NCBI GenBank assembly: GCA_022829145.1 | Contig: CM040748.1 | Location: 27,759,001-27,823,000 of the forward strand | Direction: 5' to 3' | Source of the DNA: Albula goreensis | Lineage: Eukaryota; Chordata; Actinopteri; Albuliformes; Albulidae | Length of the DNA stretch: 64,000 nucleotides | Shown: one piece after another, positions 11,426-22,470 of the stretch | Numbering within the stretch: the stretch's first letter is position 1 | How the letters are laid out: each line of letters begins with the position of its first letter | Translations under genes and position numbers: made by a program | The notes under the pieces: generated by a model | Told to the model about the DNA's origin: nothing | What the model saw: only the letters and a program-made list of their open reading frames with translations | Databases searched by the model: none

Positions 11426-12305
11426 ACTGAGTGACAAATCCAAACAACATTTTTTAAATGCAGAATGACATATTTGCTGGTTATTGATATTAACAAAAAG
11501 ACTGAAAAAAACTGATATTTATTTCTTGAAGTTAAGGAAAAATAGCAACTGTGGTTATATTAAAATGGCAACGTTAGTGTTTAGCTCTGGAACCACTGTG
11601 CAATCAGGCCTAAGAGAGAACTTTAGAAGAGAAACTGAGAATCAAAAAGAGAACACAGAAAAAATGAAAGTTAAGCTGAATGCATTACACTTTAGTGAGG
11701 TTTGTACAGAGCACAGATCCATATTCACGGCTCTCATCGCTGGAAGCATCACACTGACCGCCAAGCTACAGCAATAAACCACCAGTATCCCTCACAAGTA
11801 CACTTAATCAGCCAATCAATTTCTGAATGTCATAACTTGCCATACTCAATCAATAAGTAAAGCAAGACAGTAAGATAAATACCATTTTGAATGTTTTGTC
11901 CTTAACTTTGACTTAGAAATAAAAACTATTAATGAGAGAAATTATATATAATTAAAAAAGTAATTTTTAATTGTGCACATCCTAGCTGTGACAGACAGTT
12001 TGCCCTGCTAATATATGTATGTCCATGTATGGGTTGGTGGACCGGCTCTGTTTAAAGCAGTGCTCTAATGGTCATGTTCCTGGCTCTTTCATGGCTGTCA
12101 CATGACTTGTCCTCAGGCAGGGACCAGTGAATCTGTGACCCCGGGACGGTGCGATCTGAACAGAGCGCACTATGCGCCGTCCTCTCACAAAGCCACACCA
12201 GGGTTCACAGAGGACAGTGGCCAATTCACTGGAGACCGCCAGGCGAAACCCTTCAGGCCCCTTAGATCAGGCGGCCTCTTCAATGAAGTCCTGTTTTTTT
12301 TTTTC
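11426..12305. other. AT-rich spacer, nothing recognised
   Basis: Unique AT-rich DNA. The 97-codon open frame at 11484-11777 is Lys/Thr-rich and resembles no family. GC rises from about 12100. Confidence 0.5.
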
Positions 12306-12640
12306 AGGAATACGTGCTAAATGTAGCCTTATCCTTGCCTACAATCTCCCCCACCAGCTTACCTAAAGTCGGTTGTGTTCTGATCTCAGTGAGCTGGGTC
12401 CATTCTCTGCTGGGGAAATAACTGGCCGTCCAAAATATGCTTATAAAATCAAACGGACAATCAATGGCGTGGGTACTGTTGTTCTGTGCCGTATGGCGGC
12501 TATTAGGTGTGCCATGGCATCGGGGGACATCGATTAGGAGCTCTGCTAAAATCGTTGTGTGAGAGGTACAGTGCCGGCGTTCAGGCCATTAAAAATACTG
12601 CCTGGCACAAGTGTTCGAGCAGCTGAGGTTTTTTTTTTTG
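12306..12640. promoter_or_regulatory. Strong candidate conserved non-coding element
   Basis: This is one of the clearest islands: repeat-free, with CAATCAATGG (PBX-like) at 12458-12467, a GTATGGCGGC motif near 12491 and ATCGATTAGG at 12529-12538. A T-run at about 12629-12639 ends it. Motif positions are seen; the enhancer function is inferred. Confidence 0.38.
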
Positions 12641-12724
12641 TGAGCGGTGTGATGTTGTGTTTTTTTTACAGACACACGCTAGACTTTGGTGCCGGAACAA
12701 AGAGGAATGGTGCAGATGGTTAAA

Positions 12725-13000
12725 AAAATGTATTTCAGGCCATACGCATTAAAATCCAGTAATCAGATCCAGATTGCCACACAGAGAGGGGAGCTGAAGA
12801 AGGGGGGAGCGAGAACGAGGGAGAGAGAAAGAGGGAGAGTGAGCTAAAGACAAGGAGCAGAAATAAATGTGCAAATCCTGGTGCCCTAAATATTTCAATA
12901 TGAAAAATCAATATCGTCCATCGTCTGAACGCAATCAATGAAACATGAACGATTTTGTGTCTGCGGCTTAAACTGGCCACATCTATTTAAAGAAAAAGAG
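12725..13000. promoter_or_regulatory. Candidate conserved non-coding element, split by a GA-rich tract
   Basis: Unique sequence on either side of a purine-rich patch (about 12795-12845). The right half (12880-12960) has repeated ATCAATAT/CAATCAAT homeodomain-PBX-like cores and CpGs. The role is inferred. Confidence 0.32.
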
Positions 13001-13179
13001 GCGAATGCTTTTGTTTTTTTCACGTAAAAATCCAGACTGGGAGGTATGTTTCCTATTGCATGTGTCCCGACAGTGCCATAGCAAAAGCAATTTGTGTGGA
13101 AAATGCTGCCCATATTACCCAGAAATGCCCCTAAAACAAACAAACAAAAACAGCGTTTAGAAAAAAAAAAACGGACAGA

Positions 13180-13580
13180 GTTTAGAAGTGTGAAACGGTG
13201 CTGTGAAATCTCTGGGCCGTGCGGACAGCCGTGCTGTGCCCAACCAGACGGAAGATATGTGAAATTTACCTGTGGCGAACGGCATGGAACAGTCGATGCG
13301 CTAACACGTGTTGGCAACACGCGGCTCCGGGGCGCTTCAACACCCCGCGTAAATCAAAACTGAAACAATAATTCTATATAACTTCTGTTTCTGTCATGTT
13401 GAAAAATGTAATTTGAGGCCAGTTAATGCGACCCCCGGGTTGTTCTCTTTTCGCTGCGAGTCGCCGCAGCTGTGTCGTCCCTGGTGATATTCATAACTGA
13501 GGGGCAATCGCTGATCGCAAATAATGGGCTGCAAAGCGTTCCTTCACATCGCTCCTTCTCCAAAGTGTGTCAACGGTCAA
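13180..13580. promoter_or_regulatory. CpG-rich candidate regulatory island with E-box palindrome
   Basis: Among the densest CpG stretches in the window. It holds the perfect palindrome AACACGTGTT at 13303-13312, containing a CACGTG E-box, and GC-rich segments at 13320-13350 and 13430-13475. No core promoter or exon could be identified beside it. The regulatory role is inferred. Confidence 0.36.
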
Positions 13581-13849
13581 ACCCAGAGTTTTCCTGCAGT
13601 TATCTACGAGTGTGAAAAAAAAAATTTTAAAGAGATGAAAACGTAAAGAGAGAAGAAGAAAAAAATCATGATTAGTTGCCCTAGATTTTTAAAATTATCT
13701 CCTGTTTTGGGCATTAAATAAAATAAGCGTAGTAATATAATCAACTGTCCCCATTAAGAGAAGTATCCATGTAGGGCAATTGAACAAAACGATGTCCTCA
13801 AAGTGTGAAAGAATGGAAATCAGGTCAATCCTGAAGCCACTGGTAATGA

Positions 13850-13906
13850 ACTTCCTCAGATGGTTAGCACTGCTGCGGATTGAATCGACCTAAGTTCAAT
13901 GCTATG
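13850..13906 (+). repeat. Degenerate tRNA-derived SINE head (tentative)
   Basis: The segment TGGTTAGCACTGCTGC at 13861-13876, followed by a TTCAAT core about 30 bases later, resembles the A-box and B-box part of fish tRNA-type SINEs. The match is partial and no body or tail could be followed. From memory of the family; unverified. Confidence 0.33.
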
Positions 13907-14282
13907 CAGATTTTAGAAGAGAATTTAGGAGCAAACCTTGTTTTAATCCAGAATGGTATGATACCAACATCATTGTCCTAAAAAGACAGTCATTACATTT
14001 CTGCCTGTGTGTTGTGCCCACCGCTAAAGTTTCTCACTGCACCAGACATAATATCGTTGTAACAATGTAGACCTCATGTGGCTGAAAGAGAATATCTATG
14101 GTATAAAAAATACTTAACCTCTTTTATGAATAAAAATGCACTTCACAGAACTGTAATATTTGTTGTGCATCATATCTTCTTTTCCAACGCTGAACAACAG
14201 GATAAAGATTAATGATTTGAAAATGTCCTCATTTATTATGAAAATATCACATTAATGGCCTCAACCAGTGACCTATTTCCAA

Positions 14283-14345
14283 AGAGGCATGCCTTGGCCC
14301 AGTGGTTATACATTCTGATCCTGCAGTGTACACTGGTTCCTGTAC
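14283..14345 (+). repeat. Degenerate tRNA-derived SINE head (tentative)
   Basis: TGGCCCAGTGG at about 14294-14304 fits a pol III A-box, and a GGTTC core about 40 bases later (near 14334) could be a decayed B-box. It lies 400 bp from a similar fragment. Weak evidence. Confidence 0.25.
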
Positions 14346-14559
14346 CCACCAGAAATTATAAAACCAGTTCAGAGCCAAGGAAGAGCTGAAGTGAGTTAAA
14401 TGTGTCATCGGCTGTTTTAATTGGTCACTAAGTGCTGAGAAACAACAAACACAAGTATGCCCTACGGCCCACTATGACAGGAATAGAGGACCTCCGCCTA
14501 ATGGGAACATATTCAGATCCTAAATGCTTCATTTTTGTATTTATTTGCGTTGGTTGTGA

Positions 14560-14930
14560 CATGACTGTTATATTTGTGGTGACAGCTCTAGCAGATGCCG
14601 CCGTGTCGTTTTGGGGTCACATGCGGCGCTACACAGGATGCGCTTTGACAGAGGCCTATGGTCAGTGTGGTCAGGCGAGTGGCTGGAGGGCCCGAGCATC
14701 AACTGCTAATGGGTAATTAGATTAAAACGCATGGCCCCGGATGGTCGTTGCCCCCTTTGAGGTGCAGTGGCCTGAGACGTTTCGCATTCATGCCGTAATT
14801 TAATTAAGCGCCTGCATTTTGGCACAGAAACAACGATTATTTGTGTTCAGTTTATGTACTGAGGCATCACTCTGTGTTCAATTAATGCTCCTGTCAGAAG
14901 TGTTTTAAAAATGGGTCCGATTTCAGGGGA
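14560..14930. promoter_or_regulatory. Strong candidate conserved non-coding element
   Basis: A repeat-free island with TAATTA at 14714-14719 and the perfect palindrome TTAATTAA at 14800-14807. Several CpGs and a further TTAATGCTCC core follow. Motif density is high compared with the flanks. The role as a developmental enhancer is inferred. Confidence 0.4.
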
Positions 14931-14989
14931 AGCTTGTGTAGAATGGGGTTTTAGCGCCCTCAAAATAAAGGTGCAGAATAAATTGGGAA

Positions 14990-15480
14990 ATTGGGCCTTT
15001 GTGGTCATAGGGGAACAGCGTGGTGGGAGGTGGAGTTGGGGCGGGGTACTCGCTCATCTGGTCAGCGAGGGTCCTGCCAGGTCACGGTAGGCCAAAGTGG
15101 ACAGAGTGTAGTCGCACCTATCCAACCGTGCAGCAAACTCTTGAGGCGAGGAAGAAAAAAAAACCAGCCGTAACTTTCATTGGCTCCACGCAGGAAGAGC
15201 CTCCACCCTCCCACCCCCCTCCCTCCCTCCCTCCGCCACCGCTGTTACGCGGCTTTTGGGCTGACCTCCTGACCGGCCCGAGGCACGGCTGAGAACATCT
15301 GCAGGGCGTGACCACTAGACAGGCGCGCTACAGTCAGAGCGGTGGAGAACCATCCGGAACCAAGCATGTGCAGACATACGCTGACACTGGCCTGGCCTTG
15401 ATCTTCACACTGATTTCCCCTTTTAAAATGGATCTTTAAAGCTTTTTCAACCCCCTCCCAGCCCCCTTCCCCCGCCCCAG
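14990..15480. other. GC-rich spacer with CCCT-type low complexity
   Basis: Contains a pyrimidine patch with CCCTCC repeats at about 15209-15235. Short overlapping frames on both strands are low complexity and not considered genes. Confidence 0.5.
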
Positions 15481-16069
15481 TCATGCTCTGCTCTTCTATT
15501 CCAAAGCTCTAGAAATCCCCAACCATGGAAGTACAAAATACAAGAATACACCTAATCATCAGCACGGTAAAAAAAGTGAAGGAAACAAACAGGCGCGGTC
15601 AAATTCTGCACAAAATCAATATCAATAACCATCTTTCTCTTTATTGTTGTTAAGTACAAAAAGAATTGGGCGTGTACTGTGTATGCTACAACAGAAATAA
15701 TATGTTGGCATATTCAAGATGATTAAACAAGGAGACTGAGTACATAATTCATTTTTGAATCTTTTCTAAAATATTGCCTTTCCAAAATATTATTACACAT
15801 TGATTAAAAAATCAATGTGTGCACCTCAACACTAGAGGAAAAAACACCAAATAAAATTTCAAAGAAATGAACAGGCATGTTGTAGTTATGTGCTTTAATA
15901 TAAATAATACATTGGTCTGTTCAAGGTAATAAGCACACAAATCTGAAAATGGCTGGAAAAATTCTGCTTAGAAACTTTTCAGCACAACAAGAGGACTGAA
16001 AAGTGGTTACATTTTCTTCCCCTAAAAAAGTTTTTTAAAAAAATGTAATTGTAATTTCCGTTTTTCTGT
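15481..16069. other. AT-rich spacer with a perfect hairpin
   Basis: No gene seen. A perfect inverted repeat with 11-bp arms (ACACATTGATT) and a 4-base loop lies at 15795-15820. It could fold into a short cruciform or hairpin. No run of T or known RNA context gives it a function. Confidence 0.6.
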
Positions 16070-16340
16070 CTATCCCCTCGCACCAGCACATGGTAGAGGG
16101 CAGGGAGACTCATGCCGCTCTGCCAGGCTTCTAATTGGGCAGGCCCTAAGCCTGATTCACCAGATCCCATTAATATGCAGATTCAGAACATCTCTTCTCT
16201 CCGCTGTTTTTTTTTCTCATCCAGAGATCCATCATAAATTATCGCTGAAGTGTTTCATAATTGCTCAAATAAAAACGAGCGGCGATGCATGGCGTACGTC
16301 TTTTTGATGTCTAATTTTAGCTGTGTATCAGGAGTACTTA
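16070..16340. promoter_or_regulatory. Candidate conserved non-coding element
   Basis: Repeat-free segment with CATTAATATGCAG (POU/homeodomain-like) near 16168, CATAAATTATCG near 16232, and a CpG cluster at 16275-16300. The role is inferred. Confidence 0.36.
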
Positions 16341-17224
16341 AGTATACCGTTTTATGGTAAATGATTGATGCCTTACTACATCGCATTTTCCAGCTCATGA
16401 ATAAAAAAACGTATCTTTACTTATTGATGTGCACGTCATATATGTATTCATAATCCAATTAGCAGTGATATGATTCTCAGATCCTATGCCACGGCATACT
16501 GTGTTTCTGTAGTTATGCATACTGTCAGATATACAATATCTTCGCTCTATCAGAAGTATCCATCTCCAAAACCTTGAAAGGAGAGAAAGAAAAAGCAAAA
16601 CAATTTTTGTCTTGAAACACTAGGAGGAGATTAGAGCTCATTTTCAGTTGGACAGCAGATTCTTCTCCACATTGTCTGTAAGAGTAGTTTTTAATGGGTG
16701 AATTGTTTGTCTGACTAACAGTATGAGTCAGTGTTCCCACAATTGCCAACTAATGTAAAAATAAATGCACCATATCGAAATTTGCATAGCTAATGGTATT
16801 TAAGTGAGACTGTATGCATGAGGTGCTTTGAACGGAATTATTTGTTATGATGACATGTACAAAGAGTGGAAAAACTTTATAGAGTGTAAAAGTGCACTTT
16901 CATATTTGGCACAATGTAAAAAATGTATTCATACATTTGAATTGCTCTTGATAATGTATTCCTCTGATGCATTGCTGTTTTTTTATTATATTTCATAATC
17001 CACACGTCCTTGCACAATTATAATTTGTACTACTTGAATTTGTAATTGAATAAAGGAGCCAAGCTAATATTGCAACATGAATTTATGAAATTTTAAATTT
17101 AAATTTAAACTAACACATTCCTCAGAAACATTATATGATTCGTATCTTATCGTATACATGCTGTGTGTTTACTTCTTTTGGCAAATTATCAGACTTCTTT
17201 TCCAATTTTGATCGAAATGCTAAT
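16341..17224. other. AT-rich spacer with AT palindrome
   Basis: Very AT-rich unique DNA. A perfect 18-bp palindrome made of TTTAAATTT units lies at 17092-17109. No gene or known repeat is seen. Confidence 0.55.
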
Positions 17225-17480
17225 TTTTATAAGGCACCATTAGGGCAACACTGACTGGGAGTTCACTGGTAAACTTTTCCCTCCTCCATGTTGCAGTTTG
17301 AAGGTCCGGAGTCCCTGTGGCTCCACAGAGCGACCTGCGTGGGCCGTTGAGCCTGACTCAGCTTGGAGGAAAATGGGCTTGCATGATTCTTCAACACGTG
17401 CCTGCCAATTTTACATATCCTTAAGGGAGGCCAGTTTAATAAGATTCCACTCACTAATTTTCAGAAACTAATTAGCAGCA
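17225..17480. promoter_or_regulatory. Candidate conserved non-coding element
   Basis: A GC-balanced block ending in CTAATTAG at 17468-17475 (perfect homeodomain palindrome). CACGTG at about 17396-17401 is an E-box. Repeat-free. The role is inferred. Confidence 0.37.
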
Positions 17481-17829
17481 TTCTTGGTTTGTAGTCCCAC
17501 AAACACAAGGCTCTGGTACACCCTTTTTGTATATTGACTGGAATAGAAAGGTTTGTGGATGGATGGCCTTAGGATACATCAATAAGGATTGTGATTGGTG
17601 CAGGTGTACAGACAGAGGATGCAGACAACCTATGTTAGCATTGAACTGGCCTCAATTGTGAACTTTTACTATTTTTTGTGATTAACTATCTGGTTCGTTT
17701 TAGTTTTAGATCGCCCTTCATCAGCGGATTCCTTGAAACTAATTTGCACTCTCTTTGGTAGTATTATCTTTTTTGCATTTCATGTTAAATAGTTGTAATT
17801 ATGTCAAGGGACTGGAGAATGGTTTTTAA

Positions 17830-18030
17830 GGTAAAGCCCAAATCATTTTCCATTATATTAAAAATGATTTCGTCGTTTCGAGCATACAAAAGGCAGTACT
17901 GTAATGCAATTAGCAGTAATCAAATAAAAAGGAATGATCAGCTAATGGGTGATCCTTACTAAAAACGGCCTTGCTAATCGCTAAAAAAAAGTTCAGGACC
18001 ATTAACAGTTTAAATGTGAGTTCCAAAACA
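17830..18030. promoter_or_regulatory. Candidate conserved non-coding element rich in homeodomain cores
   Basis: Contains GCAATTAGC at 17906-17914, GCAGTAATCA just after it, a GCTAATGGG core near 17941 and GCTAATCGC near 17973. Repeated TAAT/ATTA cores in a repeat-free block suggest an enhancer bound by homeodomain proteins; this is inference. Confidence 0.37.
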
Positions 18031-18293
18031 GGTTTGGGAGAGTTATCAAGTGAAAGCACTCTTCCTCCTCATTTGCAGCTCACCAGCTGCCATTGCATAG
18101 CAGTCAACCAACATGTATTTATTTCATTGTAATCAATGGAGTGGGCCACACTCCACAGTGTAGGTGCTAACTGGCCTATTTCCATCACAAACAAATAAGC
18201 TTACACTTCAGCACAATACAATGTTACTTAAACACAATAAAGTGTTTCTCCTCCATATCTGGGTTAAAAGTAAGTGAAATATATGTGGGGGAA

Positions 18294-18346
18294 AGAGAGG
18301 CAGAGAGAGAGAGAGAGAGAGGAAGAGACAGGGGAGAGAGAGAGAT
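18294..18346. repeat. (GA)n microsatellite, interrupted
   Basis: A purine-only GA-rich run with GG interruptions, on the + strand. Confidence 0.92.
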
Positions 18347-19315
18347 CCTGGCTCCCACATGAGACTTGCAGCCATAAAATAAATCTGCTCTTAAAATTCC
18401 ACTCTCAATGTGAAACTCTTCATTGTTGAACTTGACACTAATTTTCAATTAATACTGAATATTTGGTAAGCAAATACTAACCGAAAAGATAATTTAACCT
18501 ATTACATACAGTTTAAATGAAATAAAAATATATACAGCAGGTATTCAGAGGAAATTAAAAAATAAAAGACCCTTATATTTAGATAATATAAATTGAATGA
18601 AAAGAATTAAAATTTGATAATATAAAATGGTGTGAAAAATATATGGTAAAATATGCAAAATTTATGGTAATAAAACTGTATTATGTATTCCACATATTTT
18701 CCATATGCCATTATATGTCATAAGTTCAGTATATAATTTGACACACTTTCTATAAAATATTGATATGTGTTGATATTAAGTATAATGTAAAAGAAATGTA
18801 ATAAAACACATTAAGAGATTTATTAGTTTGTTTTTTGTAATGATAGTGATTTCTGGTTGCAGGAATACCAGGTTATTATGCTATTTTGTCATTTAGTTCT
18901 GTTTTCTTTTTTTTTGATAAATTATTTATTTACTTGTCCTCTTTTCAAGAAAACGCAGGAGCCGAAAACGGAGTGTTGGCTAAAGTCTTTAAGTCCCGTC
19001 CTTGGCTTGCATATGTGTGTCCTTGTAAAATTGAACAATTATTCTGTAATCAAAGCATCAGAACATCTCTATTGATATTCATGAGTTACCAAATTTCCCA
19101 CCAAAATCAGTCAGATCAGAAGTCATATCTGTGCTCAGTGCAATCATTAAGCTCTACTGTATATTTATTAAAGGGACAAATTGAGTTTCTCAGACAAAAT
19201 TCTGGTTTCGTTTTCCAGTTAGAACATACATTCCATTTGGACAATGTATGGTCTCTCACCGCTGTGCTTCAGTTGAAACTGACGCATTGACATAATAATT
19301 TAAAAAGTGAGCAGA
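18347..19315. other. Very AT-rich spacer, nothing recognised
   Basis: Strongly AT-rich (18440-18860 in particular) with no repeat family, motif cluster or credible exon. The 134-codon open frame at 18886-19290 has no recognisable domain. Confidence 0.55.
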
Positions 19316-19319
19316 ATAA

Positions 19320-19605
19320 CACGGTTTGGAATAACAGAGAGTTCCTGTAAGCAGTTTGCCTCTCCTCAGCCGGCGTTTTCTGCTCTCGTTTGAGACAGCA
19401 GACGACCTTGCAGTGACAGACTGCTGGACTGTGGGGCCCTTCCTGAGAGCTGTCCAACTCTGAGGCATGGAGAAAGAGAGGGCTGGATTTATTGACTTGT
19501 GGCTTTGACTCAGGCCGATGCATCAGGGGGCTGTTATTATGGGGTATGATTAGGCCGTAGGATGTCAGGGACGGCTTAATATAGACAAACCCCAAACAGC
19601 TCTTC
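19320..19605. promoter_or_regulatory. Candidate conserved non-coding element
   Basis: A repeat-free GC-balanced block with a CpG-containing centre (19369-19410) and a GGCTGTTATTATGGGG core near 19529. The long minus-strand frame across it (19269-19703) is judged a chance frame. The role is inferred. Confidence 0.32.
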
Positions 19606-21560
19606 CTCCTCAGCACCCACGTGGACAGGAAGCAGATATGATGGGCCAGTGTAACGTATAACTGCTGGCCGTGCCAACCAAACTCAGGGAAGAGCACAAA
19701 CACACGGCCACTTTAAAGTAACTGTGGTGTGACATCATTTCCTTTGCACCCTGCATGGAATCCCAGAGAGGTATATCAGGAGGGGGGCAGATGGTCCCCT
19801 GTGGGCGTGAACACATGGGTGTGTCTGAGCATTGGATCCAATCAGCATTTGTCCTTAACTTTGACTGACAAATACAATACATCTTACACACTGCACGGAT
19901 GCTGCGTGAGGAACCGAACATGCAGTGACTTTGCCACTCGGTTTTTCCACGTGAAACAGGTTCTGTCTGAAATCCTCAAATCCCAAATGCTCAAATCCTT
20001 CCAAACACAAAAGCCAGGGAAAAGAACAGAATGGGAGGGAGTGATTCCACTGAAGTAGCGTCTGAAACGCCACAACCTTAAATGGAGAACAGTTCATTTC
20101 TTATCCTCGATTCATCGTGTCAAACAAGGCATGGAAAATGAATACAAATATCTCTAGAAGGTAACAAACTATATTTGCTTGAGCTACACCCTGCTGCAGT
20201 TAACAAGACGAGAAACTGTTTGTCCTTTTCCTCTGTTGCTTATTTGTGGTCCTACATTCAGGGAGGGGACAGTTGAAAAAGAAGCACACGTTAACGGTCA
20301 GGACACAACATAATCCGTTTTGTCATGCTCTTCCCCCTATCCTTTGATTGTGGCTACCTCAGTGCTTGGAGCTTGTAAAAACATTACTGTAAAGCAGGGC
20401 CTCCGTACCATCTCTGCCTCTCAGCTGTGGTAGAGTTCATCTTCTCTCTTATTCCGTTCTCTTACTCCACTCTTTGGAGGAGGAGGACTCAATGGCCTGA
20501 AATGAGCTCTACTGACTAGCTAAAGAGACCAACTTCTAGGCCCACAAGCGTTCTTAGTCTGACTGCAACTCCCGATAAAATGCCACTACTTAAGCAGCAC
20601 AGATAAGATAAGACTTTAGGGAGCAATTTGCAGATTTAGTAAAAATATGTGTGTCTGAGTGGAACGCCTGCTAGTGTTGGCAAAAAAAATTAGAAAGAGA
20701 GAGGATGTTCTTGTGTACGTTTTGTGTATGCTGGTGTGTAGTATTTTATGTTGTGGGGGGGGGTTGTTTATTTAAATAATGTAAATTCAAGTCTATCGCA
20801 CACATTATTAGGCACACATTATTCTCTTCATGATGACTAAACCTCTGTGCTAAAAGTAAAAATGTGATTGTCTTAATTATAGCATTTTTGAATAACATTA
20901 AATATGATCATTATAAAAGGACAACTGACATCACCTCTAATAATATTACTGCTAGAACCAGCAATGATGATACAAAATGTAGCTACTGATGAATTGTGGA
21001 CTTATAACAGGCTGTGGGCTATTGCTCTCTGTGTCTAGGTTTTTTTTACATCTCTTTTCAATAGAATGATACCCAATCACTATTTGGCAAGGGTTTTGAG
21101 CTTCATCTCACATCTGTGAGTTTGTTATCCTTCCAGCAGTGGCAATTTTTCACTTTTATAAGACCTAACTCCACTGACAGCCCTGTTGAGGTCAAATGAT
21201 ATTTTATATATATAGGTAGGAGGTAGAATTACAGAGCCAGAGCATGGGGTATGATCTTTGCATTGTCAACTTGAGAACGCAGTGTAACACCCAGGTGTTG
21301 GCCCTCTGGTGTTCCCTACATAATCTATCAATACTGACCCTTTGTTTTCTCAGTTGCCTGGCATGCAGCATGGGCCAGTGCATACTTCAGAGGGGGACCA
21401 TAACGTATGGGTGCGGATCACATGAGGGAATATACAGGTCCCTGACCCAGAGGATGCTGTACATTCGTGTTTTAGGCATTGAGCAGACGCTGTCAGGGTG
21501 TGTACAGCTGAAGCGTAGACACAAGCGTGGTAGTACATGGACTGTTTTTATTTTTGTAAC
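19606..21560. other. Spacer, nothing recognised
   Basis: Mostly unique sequence. A G-run lies at 20755-20763 and a short TATA patch near 21205-21213. Open frames up to about 116 codons occur, without family resemblance. Confidence 0.5.
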
Positions 21561-21564
21561 CAGT

Positions 21565-21640
21565 CTAAACGGGGATCGAACCTGCAGCCTCTGAGTTAGG
21601 CCTGTTTCCTAATCATTTCACTGCCGCGTAGGAATATCCT
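21565..21640 (-). repeat. tRNA-derived SINE fragment
   Basis: Read on the minus strand, GGTTCGATCCCC at 21571-21582 is a near-perfect pol III B-box, preceded by GAGGCTGCA and, about 35 bases earlier, a GCAGTG...GATTAGG stretch that fits a worn A-box region. The order and spacing match the tRNA-like head of common fish SINEs. The body downstream (towards lower coordinates) is not recognisable, so this is a short old fragment. Confidence 0.5.
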
Positions 21641-22061
21641 GAGCTGTTCCGAGTCAGCAGCCTAGGTGATGTATAGTCCAGTGCGGTATTTGGGAAAGCT
21701 GGAGTGGAAGATCCTTCCTCATCGTGACATTTTAGCGTTCCATGTCCCAGTTCCCTGCAAACACTGACAGCTCCACCTTGCAAGCAGACTTCCTTTCATA
21801 CTGACTCCCTTATAGACACACTTCCTCGTAGGCAGGCTTCCTCTCCTCCACCCCATCCTCCCCCCCCCTTTGCTCCTTCCGGCAGCTGACATGGGGGTAG
21901 GGCCCCTCCGCACGCTCGCTGGAGCTCCCTTTTATGCAAGGCAGGTAAAAAACGCGGGGGGGAAATAGGCCCGTTCCATCATGCTGGACAAGGAGGCACG
22001 GGTGACACCCAGATCAGGTGCGCATGCATAATCGCCTCCGAAAATAATCACTGTTTTGAAT
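21641..22061. other. Spacer with pyrimidine-rich patches
   Basis: Contains CTTCCT-type pyrimidine repeats (21790-21880) and a C-run near 21860. No gene is supported. Confidence 0.45.
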
Positions 22062-22153
22062 AATGCCCCCATCCTCACATCCCCCGCCCCCAACCCCCCA
22101 GCCCGCCCCCCCACCCTCACACCCCTCCCACCCCAGCCGGCCCCAACCCCCTG
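22062..22153. repeat. C-rich low-complexity tract
   Basis: About 90 bases dominated by C with A/T interruptions. The complementary strand is G-rich with several G-runs and could form G-quadruplexes. Confidence 0.85.
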
Positions 22154-22470
22154 AAATCTTGCAGCTTCAACTTATTCCACAGATGTATCTCATAAATCTT
22201 TACAATGAATGTAAATCTGGTTCGGGGGAACAGCCGGCTCTGGGGCTCAGAGGACCCTATAAGACGTCTCTCCTCTCTCCCCATCCACCTTTCCTTTTAG
22301 TTTAAAGAGATGAACTGCGAGCTACCTCCTTCAAACAGGCCTAGAAAGGAGGAGAATTTGCATCCATCCAAGAACTGATTTTTTGTGTCCTCCGATTGCC
22401 TTATGTGGCTGGGGCCTCGGTGCCATCTCAAAATAGGTATGCTGTTTGTCTCCGTACCTTTGAGACCAAG
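22154..22470. promoter_or_regulatory. Strong candidate conserved non-coding element with octamer
   Basis: A repeat-free block with a perfect octamer ATTTGCAT at 22356-22363, a TTACAATGAATGTAAAT near-inverted repeat at 22200-22216 and a CCTTATGTGG core near 22399. High-complexity sequence follows a C-rich boundary. The role as enhancer is inferred. Confidence 0.4.

Noticed and set aside
21571-21640. Functional tRNA gene on the minus strand
   Set aside because: The B-box is good but the cloverleaf arms and A-box are not intact; a SINE fragment fits better.
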